Below, in pieces: positions 42,838 to 50,818 of a DNA stretch of 64,000 nucleotides. This DNA is from Thermohalobaculum sp050043005. GTDB lineage: Bacteria; Pseudomonadota; Alphaproteobacteria; Rhodobacterales; Rhodobacteraceae. The notes under the pieces are model-generated. The model made no database searches. It had not been told where the DNA came from and worked only from the letters and a program-made list of their open reading frames with translations. The first letter of the stretch is position 1; the number at the start of each line of letters is the position of its first letter. The stretch spans positions 1 through 64,000 of the forward strand of contig JBHJIZ010000026.1 of assembly GCA_050043005.1 (NCBI GenBank), read 5' to 3'. Made by a program: the position numbers and the translations under genes.

Positions 42838-42873
42838 AAAGGAATACCTTTTCACTACCAAAGGAATACCTTT
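42838..42873. promoter_or_regulatory. Two identical 14-bp dyads, 22 bp apart
   Basis: AAAGGAATACCTTT occurs at 42838-42851 and again at 42860-42873. Each has AAAGG/CCTTT dyad symmetry. The 22-bp offset is two helical turns, so both face the same side of the DNA. They sit 77 bp before the SMP-30/isochorismatase gene in an otherwise gene-free 186-bp gap. Such a pair is what a dimeric repressor or activator would bind. Confidence 0.65.
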
Positions 42874-42949
42874 GCATGACCATTGCACCATGCCCCGAAC
42901 AACAGCGCCAAGCAGCGCGCGCTGCATCTGAGCAAGGGGGTCCAGCACC

Positions 42950-44560
42950 ATGCCGCACAAAGCCGTGGACAGTCGTTTCACCGGTCTGATCGATCCGAAC
43001 GCCCGGGTAGAACAGCTCGGCTCGGGCTTCACTTTCACCGAGGGGCCGATCTGGCATCCTCTTGAAAGAAATCTGCTTTTCTCGGACATGCCAGCCGATG
43101 TCCGGCGCCGCTGGTCACCCGAAGGCGGCGTCGAGGAGATCATGCGCCCCTCCCACAAAGGGAACGGCATGACCTATGACGCAGACCTGAACCTGCTGGT
43201 CTGCGAACACGCGACGTCCTCGGTCACCCGTTTCCGGCCTGATGGCACGCGTGAGGTTCTAGCGAGCCACTTCGAGGGTAAAGAACTCAATTCTCCCAAC
43301 GACTTATGCGTCGGCCGCGATGGCTCGATCTATTTCACAGATCCGACCTATGGCCGGATGCCCGGTTTCGGCGTCGAACGCCCGTTGCAGCAAAATTTCC
43401 GTGGCGTCTACCGGATTCCGCCGAACCACAATCCCGGCGATGAACCGCAACTGGTCACCGACCGTTACATGTTCACGCAACCAAACGGATTGTGTTTCAG
43501 CCCATGCGAACGCTGGATGTGGGTCAACGATACCGACCAGGCGAACATCCGAAAATTCGACGTCGCACCGGACGGGAATCTGGTGAACGGACGCGTTTTT
43601 GCCAGTGGAATCAAAGAGGAAGGCCGGGCCGGCGTGCCCGACGGCATGAAGGCTGACAAGGACGGAAACGTCTATGTCACCGCTCCGGGAGGCGTCTGGG
43701 TCTACGATTTCCATGGCCTCCTGCTGGGCGAGATCCATGTGCCTGAGATGGTCGCAAACCTGCATTGGGGCGGCGAAGACTGGTCCGATCTTTATTTCTG
43801 CGCCTGCACTGGGCTCTATCGGATGGCGACGAAAAAGCAGGGCCGCGTTGAGGCGTTCATGGCTTCGAAACCATATTCGGTTACCACAACACCTGCGTCG
43901 GGCAGGGAACCTACCCAGACACAGACTGCCGCCGGCGAACCGGCGCTGGAGATCGTTCCGCGGCGAACCGCGTTGATCATCCAGGACATGCAGAATGATG
44001 TGATCATTCCCGGCGGCGCGTTCGCTGAAAGCGGCGCGCCCGACCACGCAAGCCAGCAGAATGTGATCCACAACAGCGCCCGCCTCGCCGCCGCCTGCCG
44101 CGGCGCTGGCATCCAAGTCATACATGTCTGGTTTACGTGTGAACCCGGCCATCCAGGAATCGGACGAAATGCGCCTTTGTTTCAAGGACTTACTGATGGG
44201 AATGCGCTGGTCAAAGGAACCTGGGGCGCTCAGCCAGCAAAAGGACTCGAACCCGCCGAGCGGGATCTGGTGGTCGAGAAGCAGTCGATGTCGGCGTGGG
44301 AGACCTCGCGCCTCGAAGCCGTCCTGCACCGCCTCGGCATCGATACCCTAATCAACACGGGCGCATGGACCAACATGTCGGTCGAACACACGGCGCGCAC
44401 AGCAGCCGACAAGGGCTTCCATGTGATCGTGCCGGAAGATTCCTGCTCGACCATGAACGCCGACTGGCACCGCGCCTCGATCGACTTTGCGATGTCCAAT
44501 GTCGCCGCGATCACGACGACTGATGCGGTCATCACGGCGATCCGGAACGCCCAGGCATGA
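42950..44560 (+). CDS. SMP-30/gluconolactonase - isochorismatase-like fusion
   Basis: A 536-residue two-enzyme fusion. Residues ~1-305 are a six-bladed SMP-30/gluconolactonase propeller with metal-ligand candidates Glu31 (FTEGPIW), Asn117 (LNSPNDL) and Asp231 (GVPDGM). A Thr/Pro-rich linker joins it to a cysteine-hydrolase (isochorismatase-fold) domain from ~335. Of that triad, Asp346 (LIIQDMQND) and Lys444 (VVEKQSMSAW) are present. The nucleophile position in TNMSVEHTAR is Ser477 where Cys is usual. The pairing of a lactonase with an amidase-fold domain suggests consecutive hydrolytic steps or a binding role for the second domain. It is probably controlled by the dyads upstream. Confidence 0.85.
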   Translation: MPHKAVDSRFTGLIDPNARVEQLGSGFTFTEGPIWHPLERNLLFSDMPADVRRRWSPEGGVEEIMRPSHKGNGMTYDADLNLLVCEHATSSVTRFRPDGTREVLASHFEGKELNSPNDLCVGRDGSIYFTDPTYGRMPGFGVERPLQQNFRGVYRIPPNHNPGDEPQLVTDRYMFTQPNGLCFSPCERWMWVNDTDQANIRKFDVAPDGNLVNGRVFASGIKEEGRAGVPDGMKADKDGNVYVTAPGGVWVYDFHGLLLGEIHVPEMVANLHWGGEDWSDLYFCACTGLYRMATKKQGRVEAFMASKPYSVTTTPASGREPTQTQTAAGEPALEIVPRRTALIIQDMQNDVIIPGGAFAESGAPDHASQQNVIHNSARLAAACRGAGIQVIHVWFTCEPGHPGIGRNAPLFQGLTDGNALVKGTWGAQPAKGLEPAERDLVVEKQSMSAWETSRLEAVLHRLGIDTLINTGAWTNMSVEHTARTAADKGFHVIVPEDSCSTMNADWHRASIDFAMSNVAAITTTDAVITAIRNAQA

Positions 44561-45024
44561 GCGACACGCGCGACACCTCGCCGACCGCGCGCTTGCGCCA
44601 CGAAGCCGGGCGACCAGCCCGTCTGATACGGACGATCCTGCAGATTATCCTTGGGATCGGCCTGGCAATCGCGCTGATCCTGAAGGTCTACATGCTAGTG
44701 CTGACTGACCATGTCTGCACCACGGAAGAGACGAGCCTGGGCAACGTCATTCGCTGCACGGGAACGCTCCATCTGATGGCCTATGTGCTTGCGATATCGG
44801 CCGGATTCGAACTGGCCTATCGCCTGTTCTTCGACGTGATCGAACAGACGCTGACGCCGATCGCGCTTGGGTTCGCGGCGGCAGTTCTGTTCACGTTGGG
44901 CCGCCTGCCCGAAGATCCACTGGGCTGGCGTGATGCGATCGTATTGGTCGTCCTGACGGGCGCGATGGTTGGGATCATCTGGATGCGCGGCAGACTGATT
45001 CCACCGCGCGAACATGACTCCTGA
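44557..45024 (+). CDS. Four-helix membrane protein, unknown function
   Basis: 155 residues overlapping the fusion gene by 4 bp (ATGA). A basic cytoplasmic N-terminus precedes about four hydrophobic helices: TILQIILGIGLAIALILKVY, LHLMAYVLAISAGFELAYRL, TPIALGFAAAVLFTLG and AIVLVVLTGAMVGIIWM. Two cysteines (HVCTTEET and VIRCTGT) lie between the first two helices, on the likely periplasmic side. I recognise no family. It closes the long plus-strand run and is coupled to the pathway genes. Confidence 0.75.
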   Translation: MSDTRDTSPTARLRHEAGRPARLIRTILQIILGIGLAIALILKVYMLVLTDHVCTTEETSLGNVIRCTGTLHLMAYVLAISAGFELAYRLFFDVIEQTLTPIALGFAAAVLFTLGRLPEDPLGWRDAIVLVVLTGAMVGIIWMRGRLIPPREHDS

Positions 45025-45035
45025 GGCCAAACGTA

Positions 45036-45062
45036 GAAGACGGCGCAAGCCGCGCCGCCTTC
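45036..45062. terminator. Bidirectional hairpin between convergent genes
   Basis: GAAG-A-CGGCGC / GCGCCG-C-CTTC with an AAGCC loop (one internal A-C mismatch) sits between the converging genes that end at 45024 and 45085. It probably ends the catabolic transcript and the opposing one. Confidence 0.6.
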
Positions 45063-45084
45063 AAGTTACTTGGCTGTCCCGAGT

Positions 45085-45930
45085 TTACTCGATGACGACA
45101 AAGGTGCGGACCTCGATGCTCTCGCGCGCAGGCTTACCGTCTTCATCTGGCAGGCGGATCGCGGTGTGCGGCGTGAATTGAGCAACGCTCTCATAGCTGT
45201 CCCAACCCTTGATCAGCAGCACCTCGTCGCGGGTCATTTCCGGGGCGTAGTACCACTTCTGAGCCGGGTTCTGCTCGAGGTGATAGATCTCGCCCACACG
45301 ATCCGGGAACACCTGGTCCGTCGCGATCAGATCAGCCTCGGCCACGGTTGAAGCGTCGGCCAGTGCGAGCGGAGACCTCTGTACAGGACCCGAGATCGGA
45401 CGCCACACGTTGACCTGTACGATACGCGCGCCCGCTGCGATGAAACGGTCGTACTCCTCGGTGCCGAACGCGTCGCGCGCCCGTTGCGGACCACTCTTCG
45501 CGGTGTAGTCGACGTGGATGCGCCCGGCAGGCCCACGATTGCCGTCCTTGTTGGCCGCGCCTGTTCCGTCGTCTGAACGGCGTGTGGCATCGAAGATCGC
45601 GACCTCACCAGCGCCAAGCTCGGATTTCAGGAGGTCTTTGATCTCGTTGTAGTAGTCACTCTCGACAACGGCATCATCATAGAGATCACTGACCCCGGTC
45701 GGAACACTGCGCAGGGCAAAGCCCTCTCGGTCCAACGAGAACCGATCGGCATGCGGTCTAAGATCTGCGACACGAATGTCATGGTCCTCGACCTCGAAGA
45801 AATACTTGGTCGCGCTGCCCGTCAACGCCTGGCTGTGGATAACCGGTTTCTCGGCTTGTGGCGTGATGAATGTCAGCGGGGCGACAACATCGCGGCGCGT
45901 GTCGAACTCGGCTTGGGTGATCTTGTTCAT
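45085..45930 (-). CDS. CmcJ/NvfI-family (GA4-desaturase-like) oxidoreductase
   Basis: 281 residues with the conserved pattern of the CmcJ/NvfI group, which are cupin-fold 2-oxoglutarate/Fe-type enzymes of cephamycin and fungal pathways. RIHVDYTAKSGPQRARDAFG carries the HxD pair. QVNVWRPISGPVQRSPLALA and WYYAPEMTRDEVLLIKGWDS follow, with the distal His in FTPHTAIRL. The substrate is unknown. It follows a LysR gene on the same strand, with a LysR-type box 90-105 bp upstream of its start. Confidence 0.82.
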   Translation of the reverse strand: MNKITQAEFDTRRDVVAPLTFITPQAEKPVIHSQALTGSATKYFFEVEDHDIRVADLRPHADRFSLDREGFALRSVPTGVSDLYDDAVVESDYYNEIKDLLKSELGAGEVAIFDATRRSDDGTGAANKDGNRGPAGRIHVDYTAKSGPQRARDAFGTEEYDRFIAAGARIVQVNVWRPISGPVQRSPLALADASTVAEADLIATDQVFPDRVGEIYHLEQNPAQKWYYAPEMTRDEVLLIKGWDSYESVAQFTPHTAIRLPDEDGKPARESIEVRTFVVIE

Positions 45931-46018
45931 CTCGGCTCTCCTGATGCAGGCTTCGTCTCGGATGACGTCAACGTGGCCATTCCGGATCCCGCAAACAAAT
46001 GAGAAGCCTTCAGGGTGA

Positions 46019-46035
46019 CTTGAGTTTCTCTCAAG
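46019..46035. promoter_or_regulatory. LysR-type box upstream of the CmcJ-like gene
   Basis: CTTGAG-TTTCT-CTCAAG is a perfect 6-bp inverted repeat that fits the T-N11-A rule of LysR regulators. It lies about 90 bp before the oxidoreductase start and overlaps the last codons of the adjacent lysR-type gene. Confidence 0.55.
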
Positions 46036-46945
46036 ACATAGGCGAGGTTGTCTCCGGCCCAGAGACCTGTTCGCGCAACCAACGGTGCAGTCGCCGCGAA
46101 ACCGCAGTCATTGGCTGCCGGTCCGAATGACAGAGGTAGTATGCAGCCCCAGTCGGTCCTGCCGCTCCGAACGGCGCGACAAGCGTTCCCGCGGCAAGCC
46201 GCGCCTCGATGTATGGCGCACGCCCCATCGCCATGCCGTGGCCCGTCTCGGCAATTTGCAGGCTCTGCTCGATCGAATCGACTTCCAACGCGTCGCTGAG
46301 GTCGGGCGGAGGCAATCCCCGTGCACGGGCCCATTCCTCCCATTCCGCTGGAATTGCGCGGTTCAGGATCAGGCGTTTCCCAACCGGTATGGCATCCAGG
46401 TCGACACCGTCCGGCAGATATCCTGGTGCCGCGATCGGCGTGGCACGGTCCGCAAACAAGAAGTCCGAATGCGTGCCCGACCATGCTCCCTTCCCATAGC
46501 GCACGGCCAGATCGACGTGATCGCGAACCAGATCGACAATCCGAGTCGTAAGCACCAGTTGCACATCGATGTCGGGAAAGGCCGCCTCGAACCGGCCAAG
46601 CATGGGCAAAAGCCACGTGGCCGCCAAAGACGGTGGAAGGGTCAGCCGTACCACCTGACGCCCCGACGCAGGCAGGATCGCGTCGGTCGCCGCCTGAATT
46701 TCCCTCAACGCTGGTTCAATTCTGGCCAGATAACGCTGCCCGACTGGTGTCAGCGCAAGACGACCGGAGCTGCGATCGAACAGTTTCGCGTTCAAGGCTG
46801 CTTCAAGCGATTTCAGTTGGTGACTGACGGCGGATTCCGTCACGCCCAGAACCGACGCAGCATCTGCCAAGCGGTCAGACGTTGCGGCTGCCCAGAAGGC
46901 CATCAGGGCGCGAAACGGCGGCAGCTTGAGGCGTTCGTCGGACAT
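46031..46945 (-). CDS. LysR-family (GcvA-like) transcriptional regulator
   Basis: 304 residues from the ATG at 46945. The N-terminal winged helix is PFRALMAFWAAATSDRLADA with SVLGVTESAVSHQLKSLEAA and LFDRSSGRLALTPVGQRYL. A type-2 periplasmic-binding-like effector domain then begins VVRLTLPPSLAATWLLPMLG. The sequence style matches the GcvA-like subgroup. It is upstream of, and co-oriented with, the CmcJ-like oxidoreductase, a likely target given the T-N11-A box between them. Confidence 0.88.
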   Translation of the reverse strand: MSDERLKLPPFRALMAFWAAATSDRLADAASVLGVTESAVSHQLKSLEAALNAKLFDRSSGRLALTPVGQRYLARIEPALREIQAATDAILPASGRQVVRLTLPPSLAATWLLPMLGRFEAAFPDIDVQLVLTTRIVDLVRDHVDLAVRYGKGAWSGTHSDFLFADRATPIAAPGYLPDGVDLDAIPVGKRLILNRAIPAEWEEWARARGLPPPDLSDALEVDSIEQSLQIAETGHGMAMGRAPYIEARLAAGTLVAPFGAAGPTGAAYYLCHSDRQPMTAVSRRLHRWLREQVSGPETTSPMS

Positions 46946-46996
46946 CGCCGCAGCATAGCCGAAGGCGCCGGGATGCACAGGTGTTTCGGGGCGATC

Positions 46997-49384
46997 TCAC
47001 CGTGGGATGACGACCTCCGGCAGCGCGCGTCCCGCCGTCAGGTTCATCGCACTTTCAACGATGGCCTGCGTGTCGATCCCAAAATGCCGGTAGAGATCAT
47101 CGATCCGCCCCGTCTGGCCAAAGTGCTCGACGCCCAGCGGCACCGAGCGATGCCCGGCGACCGAACCCAACCAGCCCAGCGTCGCCGGATGCCCGTCTAT
47201 CACCGTCACCAGCGTGCAATGCGGAGGCAGGTCGTCCATCATGCGCTCGATCTGAGACTTGGCCGAGGCATCGCCCCTCTTTCGAGCACGTTGTGCGGCC
47301 GTCCACCCAGCCATCAACCGGTCAGCCGACGTGATGGCCATGACACCGACATCCCGGCGCGCCTGTCCGACGATGCCCGCCGCTGCGATTGCCTCGGGCG
47401 CCACGCAGCCCTGATAGGCGATCACCACATCGCAACCCGGCCCCGGCTTGCGCCACCAGTATGCGCCGTCAATAACGCCCTGCCGGAAAGCGTCTCCGCT
47501 GCGCATCGCTGGCTGTTCCAAACCCCGGGTCGTCAGGCGCAGATAGACAGACCCGCCGGTTTCGTCCCGCAGCCAAGTGCGCTCGTCCGGGTCGCCTTCG
47601 CCATCGCGCTGCAGGTAATCAAACGCCCACTCCATGATCACGGCCAGTTCGTCCGAATACGCTGGCTCGAACGCCGCCAATCCATCCTGGCTCATCCCGA
47701 TCAGCGGAGAGCCGATGGACTGGTGCGCGCCACCCTCGGGCGCCAGCGTCACGCCCGCAGGCGTACCTGCGATGATGAAGCGTGCGTCCTGATAGCAGGC
47801 GTAGTTCAACGCATCGAGACCACGCGCCACGAACGGATCGTAGACCGTCCCCACCGGCAACAGGCGCTGCCCGAACAGCGAATGCGACAGACCCGCCGCC
47901 CCCAGCGCCAGAACCAGGTTCATCTCGGCAATGCCGAGTTCCAGATGCTGGCCCTCGGGTGAGAAGCGCCATTTCTGCGCCGATGGCACCCGTTCATCCC
48001 GGAACGTATCGGAAAGCTCGTTTCGGGCGAAGAGCCCACGCTGATTGACCCAAGCGCCCAGATTGGTCGAGACGGTCACATCAGGCGACGTGGTGACGAT
48101 GCGATCCGCCATCGCGGACTTGCTGCGCGAGATCTCGTGCAGGATCTTGCCGAAGGCCGCCTGCGTTGAGATCTCTTCATCGGGCGGCGGGGCAACGATG
48201 TCGGCGGGTACCTTTTCCGCAGAATACCGGCGCGTCCCCTCGGCGAAGAACGGAACCTGCCGCAAAAACTGCTGAACACCATCGACGTCGCCGATTGCGG
48301 CCAACGGTTCCCATTCCTGCCCCTCGGCCACGCCCATACGGTTCTGAAACTCAGCCATCTGTGCCTTGGTCATCAATCCGGCATGGTTGTCCTTATGCCC
48401 AGCCAGCGGCGTCGCCCACCCCTTGATCGTGTAGGCCAGGAACGCCGTCGGTCGATCATGATCGATGGCGGCAAAGGCCTCGGCCAGCGTCTCGGTGCAC
48501 TGACCGCCCAGGTTCTCCATCAACGCGGCAAGCTCATCGTCGCCGCGCCGTTCCAGAAGTGCGGTGACGTTGCCCTGATCGCCGATCTCGTCCATCAGGC
48601 GCTTTCGCCATGCCGCCCCACCCTGATAGGTCAGCGCCGAGTAAAGCTGGTTCGGGCAGTGATCGATCCAGTCGCGCAACGCGGCACCGCCCGGTTCGTC
48701 GAACGCGGCCCGCTGCAGGACGCCGTATTTCAGGCGCACGACATCCCAGTCGAAGGCCGAGAAAATCGCCTCGATCCGCTTCCACAGGCCCTCGCGCACC
48801 ACCCCGTCGAGCGATTGGCGATTGTAGTCGATGATCCACCAGCAATTGCGCAGATCGTGTTTCCAGCCTTCCTGCAGGCACTCGTAGATGTTTCCCTCGT
48901 CCAATTCGGCATCTCCGACCAAGGCGACCATACGCCCGAGCGGCAGATCCTCACCCCAAGCCTTTGCGGCGATGTAATCCTGCACGAGCGACGCAAAGGC
49001 GGTGATTGCAACACCCAACCCGACCGAACCGGTGGAGAAATCCACATCGTCCACGTCCTTCGTCCGGCTGGGATAGCTTTGTGCGCCGCCGAAGCCGCGA
49101 AAGGCTTCTAGCTTTTCGCGCGTCTGGTTGCCCATCAGATACTGCATCGCGTGGAACAACGGCGAGGCATGCGGCTTCACCGCAACCCGGTCCTGCGGCT
49201 TCAAAGCCGAGAAGTACAATGCAGCCATGATTGAAACCATCGACGCGCACGAGGCCTGATGCCCGCCCACTTTCAGCCCGTCGGGATTGTCCCGCAGATG
49301 GTTTGCATTGTGAATCATCCAGCACGACAGCCAGAGCAGACGCTGCTCGATCGTCTTCAGGTGCTTCAGGTGATCTTGAGTCAT
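46997..49384 (-). CDS. AceE/MdeB-like 2-oxoacid dehydrogenase E1 component
   Basis: A 795-residue thiamine-diphosphate enzyme of the homodimeric (AceE) type, often annotated as a transketolase. The TPP/Mg motif is GDAELDEGNIYECLQEGWKH followed by WWIIDYN. The pyrimidine-domain glutamate is in GQHLELGIAEMNLVLALGAA. The N-terminal GGHQASCASMVSIMAALYFS and HASPLFHAMQYLMGNQTREK segments are family hallmarks. No E2 or E3 gene is nearby. The closest known arrangement is MdeB (2-oxobutyrate dehydrogenase E1 of methionine catabolism), which likewise neighbours an Lrp-family regulator. The substrate cannot be told from the sequence. Confidence 0.82.
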   Translation of the reverse strand: MTQDHLKHLKTIEQRLLWLSCWMIHNANHLRDNPDGLKVGGHQASCASMVSIMAALYFSALKPQDRVAVKPHASPLFHAMQYLMGNQTREKLEAFRGFGGAQSYPSRTKDVDDVDFSTGSVGLGVAITAFASLVQDYIAAKAWGEDLPLGRMVALVGDAELDEGNIYECLQEGWKHDLRNCWWIIDYNRQSLDGVVREGLWKRIEAIFSAFDWDVVRLKYGVLQRAAFDEPGGAALRDWIDHCPNQLYSALTYQGGAAWRKRLMDEIGDQGNVTALLERRGDDELAALMENLGGQCTETLAEAFAAIDHDRPTAFLAYTIKGWATPLAGHKDNHAGLMTKAQMAEFQNRMGVAEGQEWEPLAAIGDVDGVQQFLRQVPFFAEGTRRYSAEKVPADIVAPPPDEEISTQAAFGKILHEISRSKSAMADRIVTTSPDVTVSTNLGAWVNQRGLFARNELSDTFRDERVPSAQKWRFSPEGQHLELGIAEMNLVLALGAAGLSHSLFGQRLLPVGTVYDPFVARGLDALNYACYQDARFIIAGTPAGVTLAPEGGAHQSIGSPLIGMSQDGLAAFEPAYSDELAVIMEWAFDYLQRDGEGDPDERTWLRDETGGSVYLRLTTRGLEQPAMRSGDAFRQGVIDGAYWWRKPGPGCDVVIAYQGCVAPEAIAAAGIVGQARRDVGVMAITSADRLMAGWTAAQRARKRGDASAKSQIERMMDDLPPHCTLVTVIDGHPATLGWLGSVAGHRSVPLGVEHFGQTGRIDDLYRHFGIDTQAIVESAMNLTAGRALPEVVIPR

Positions 49385-49459
49385 GTCGGCCTCCGCAATG
49401 CGGCGCGGAGGCTAACAGCAGCGCACTGGCATGTCTGACTGGAGTCGCATATGCGGAAG

Positions 49460-49481
49460 AACGGATTTGGCAGAATCCGTT
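49460..49481. promoter_or_regulatory. 22-bp palindrome in the E1 / Lrp divergent promoter region
   Basis: AACGGATT-TGGCAG-AATCCGTT has perfect 8-bp arms. It lies between the divergent E1 and Lrp genes, about 75 bp from each start. It is the probable operator of the Lrp-type regulator, perhaps controlling both genes. Confidence 0.6.
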
Positions 49482-49484
49482 AAG

Positions 49485-49499
49485 AAAATTAGAAATTTT
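49485..49499. promoter_or_regulatory. Second dyad, AAAATT-AGA-AATTTT
   Basis: A perfect 6-bp AT-only inverted repeat begins 4 bp after the larger palindrome. It could be a second regulator half-set or part of the regulator gene's promoter. Confidence 0.4.
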
Positions 49500-49537
49500 G
49501 CCTGCATCTGCCACGAAAGCAAAGCACGCGAATTGAC

Positions 49538-50011
49538 ATGCCAGACTCTCATTTGAATCTCGATCAGACTGATCGTCGGATCCTCCGCTCGCTACAAAAG
49601 GACGGGCGGCTGACCATTCAAGAACTCTCCGAACTGGTCGGCCTCAGCCCATCGCCCGTATCGCGCCGCGTCAGGCTGCTCGAGGAACGCGGGATCCTCA
49701 CCGGGTATGCCGCATTGATCGACGAGGTGAAACTGGGCTTCGGTGTCTCGGTCTTTGTATCCGTCCAACTCGACAAACAGGTCGATCAGGCGCTCGCAAC
49801 CTTCGAGCAGGCGATGACGGATTTCCCCGAAGTCGTAGATTGCTGGCTGATGACCGGAAACAGGGACTACCTGTTGCGCGTCGCCACTGCGGATCTGGCG
49901 GAATTCGAGACGTTCCTGACCGGGCGCCTTACGCTGGTTCCTGGCGTTGCGAAGATTGAATCCTCGATCCCTCTCAGACGAGTCAAGTCAGGCATTGCGC
50001 GAACGCTTTGA
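49538..50011 (+). CDS. Lrp/AsnC-family transcriptional regulator
   Basis: 157 residues. The N-terminal helix-turn-helix is LDQTDRRILRSLQKDGRLTI followed by QELSELVGLSPSPVSRRVRL. The ligand-binding RAM domain contains FVSVQLDKQVDQALATFEQA, VVDCWLMTGNRDYLLRVATA and LVPGVAKIESSIPLRRVK. It is divergent from the E1 gene, with paired palindromes between them. This resembles the regulator-enzyme pairing of mdeR-mdeB and bkd systems, so it may respond to an amino acid or its 2-oxo acid. Confidence 0.92.
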   Translation: MPDSHLNLDQTDRRILRSLQKDGRLTIQELSELVGLSPSPVSRRVRLLEERGILTGYAALIDEVKLGFGVSVFVSVQLDKQVDQALATFEQAMTDFPEVVDCWLMTGNRDYLLRVATADLAEFETFLTGRLTLVPGVAKIESSIPLRRVKSGIARTL

Positions 50012-50019
50012 CGCCGCAT

Positions 50020-50742
50020 TCAGGCTCCCGGGTACTGATCGGGGCGGCGCGGCGGTTTCAGCATGTTTAGCAGTCCGGTCGGCACGGCCATCATGGCGCG
50101 TCCCAGCGGATTGTTCTGGATCTGCGCCTTGGTCTTTTCGAACTGCATGACGCCTTCGATCCGACGGTCCAGAAACGCCCAAGTCGCGTGCAGTTCCGGA
50201 TCCTGGTCGCCCAGCCAGTAGAGAACGGTCGCCGACATCACGCCGCTGAGGATCGCACGCTTCGTGTACCAGTTGTAATCGTCCGCGGTATCGCCGCAGG
50301 CATCCCAGATCAGGTCTGCCGTGCGCCACATCGCCCGCGCACCCTCGGGGGCATACATCGGTAACGCCAACAGCGAAGCCGCGCGGCGAACGGCCTCCCG
50401 TTCATCGGCGATCACCTCGATGCGCTTTCGCACACAGTGTGTGATGCGATCGCGGATGCGCATGGTGCCGAGATCACTGGTGGCGAGCGCCTCGGACAGC
50501 CTTTGGTCACCCAGCTTGTGGAAACCGAGTGCCAAATCGACACCGCCGCGCGGAAACAGGCGTTTGGCCTCGTATTGGTCAATGCCGGTGTCTTGGCCAG
50601 CGGCCCGCAGAGCGTCGTTCGACCAGCCATCGAAGGCGACATGCGGCAGGGCCGCTTCGATCAGTGTCACCTGCTCGGCGGTCAGCGGCATGTTCCTGTC
50701 GGTCGGTCCGCGCATTTGCGTCTCCATTTCTACCCGGTCCAT
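50020..50742 (-). CDS. COQ9-family protein (ubiquinone biosynthesis)
   Basis: 240 residues. COQ9 proteins have a TetR-like fold that binds lipids and support hydroxylation of ubiquinone precursors in mitochondria and alphaproteobacteria. Landmarks are LIEAALPHVAFDGWSNDALR, RGGVDLALGFHKLGDQ, MYAPEGARAMWRTADLIWDA, GDTADDYNWYTKRAILSGVM and the C-terminal FLDRRIEGVMQFEK. The start at 50742 has GAGGT 6 nt upstream. It is convergent with the Lrp gene (8 bp apart) and divergent from rpsU. Confidence 0.92.
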   Translation of the reverse strand: MDRVEMETQMRGPTDRNMPLTAEQVTLIEAALPHVAFDGWSNDALRAAGQDTGIDQYEAKRLFPRGGVDLALGFHKLGDQRLSEALATSDLGTMRIRDRITHCVRKRIEVIADEREAVRRAASLLALPMYAPEGARAMWRTADLIWDACGDTADDYNWYTKRAILSGVMSATVLYWLGDQDPELHATWAFLDRRIEGVMQFEKTKAQIQNNPLGRAMMAVPTGLLNMLKPPRRPDQYPGA

Positions 50743-50743
50743 C

Positions 50744-50772
50744 TGGACACCTCGGATACCTTACCCTATATA
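50744..50772 (+). promoter_or_regulatory. Promoter of rpsU
   Basis: TGGACA (50744-50749), a 17-bp spacer and TATATA (50767-50772) lie 47 bp before the rpsU start codon. The match to a strong housekeeping promoter is good. Confidence 0.65.
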
Positions 50773-50818
50773 GCGCGCTCTTTCGAAACCTCGAAATCAC
50801 GGAAAGGTGGTGACGTAA

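Noticed and set aside
46085..47962. Open frame of 625 codons antisense to the LysR and E1 genes
   Set aside because: It is a shadow of two confident genes, is rich in R/Q/H, and has no family signature.
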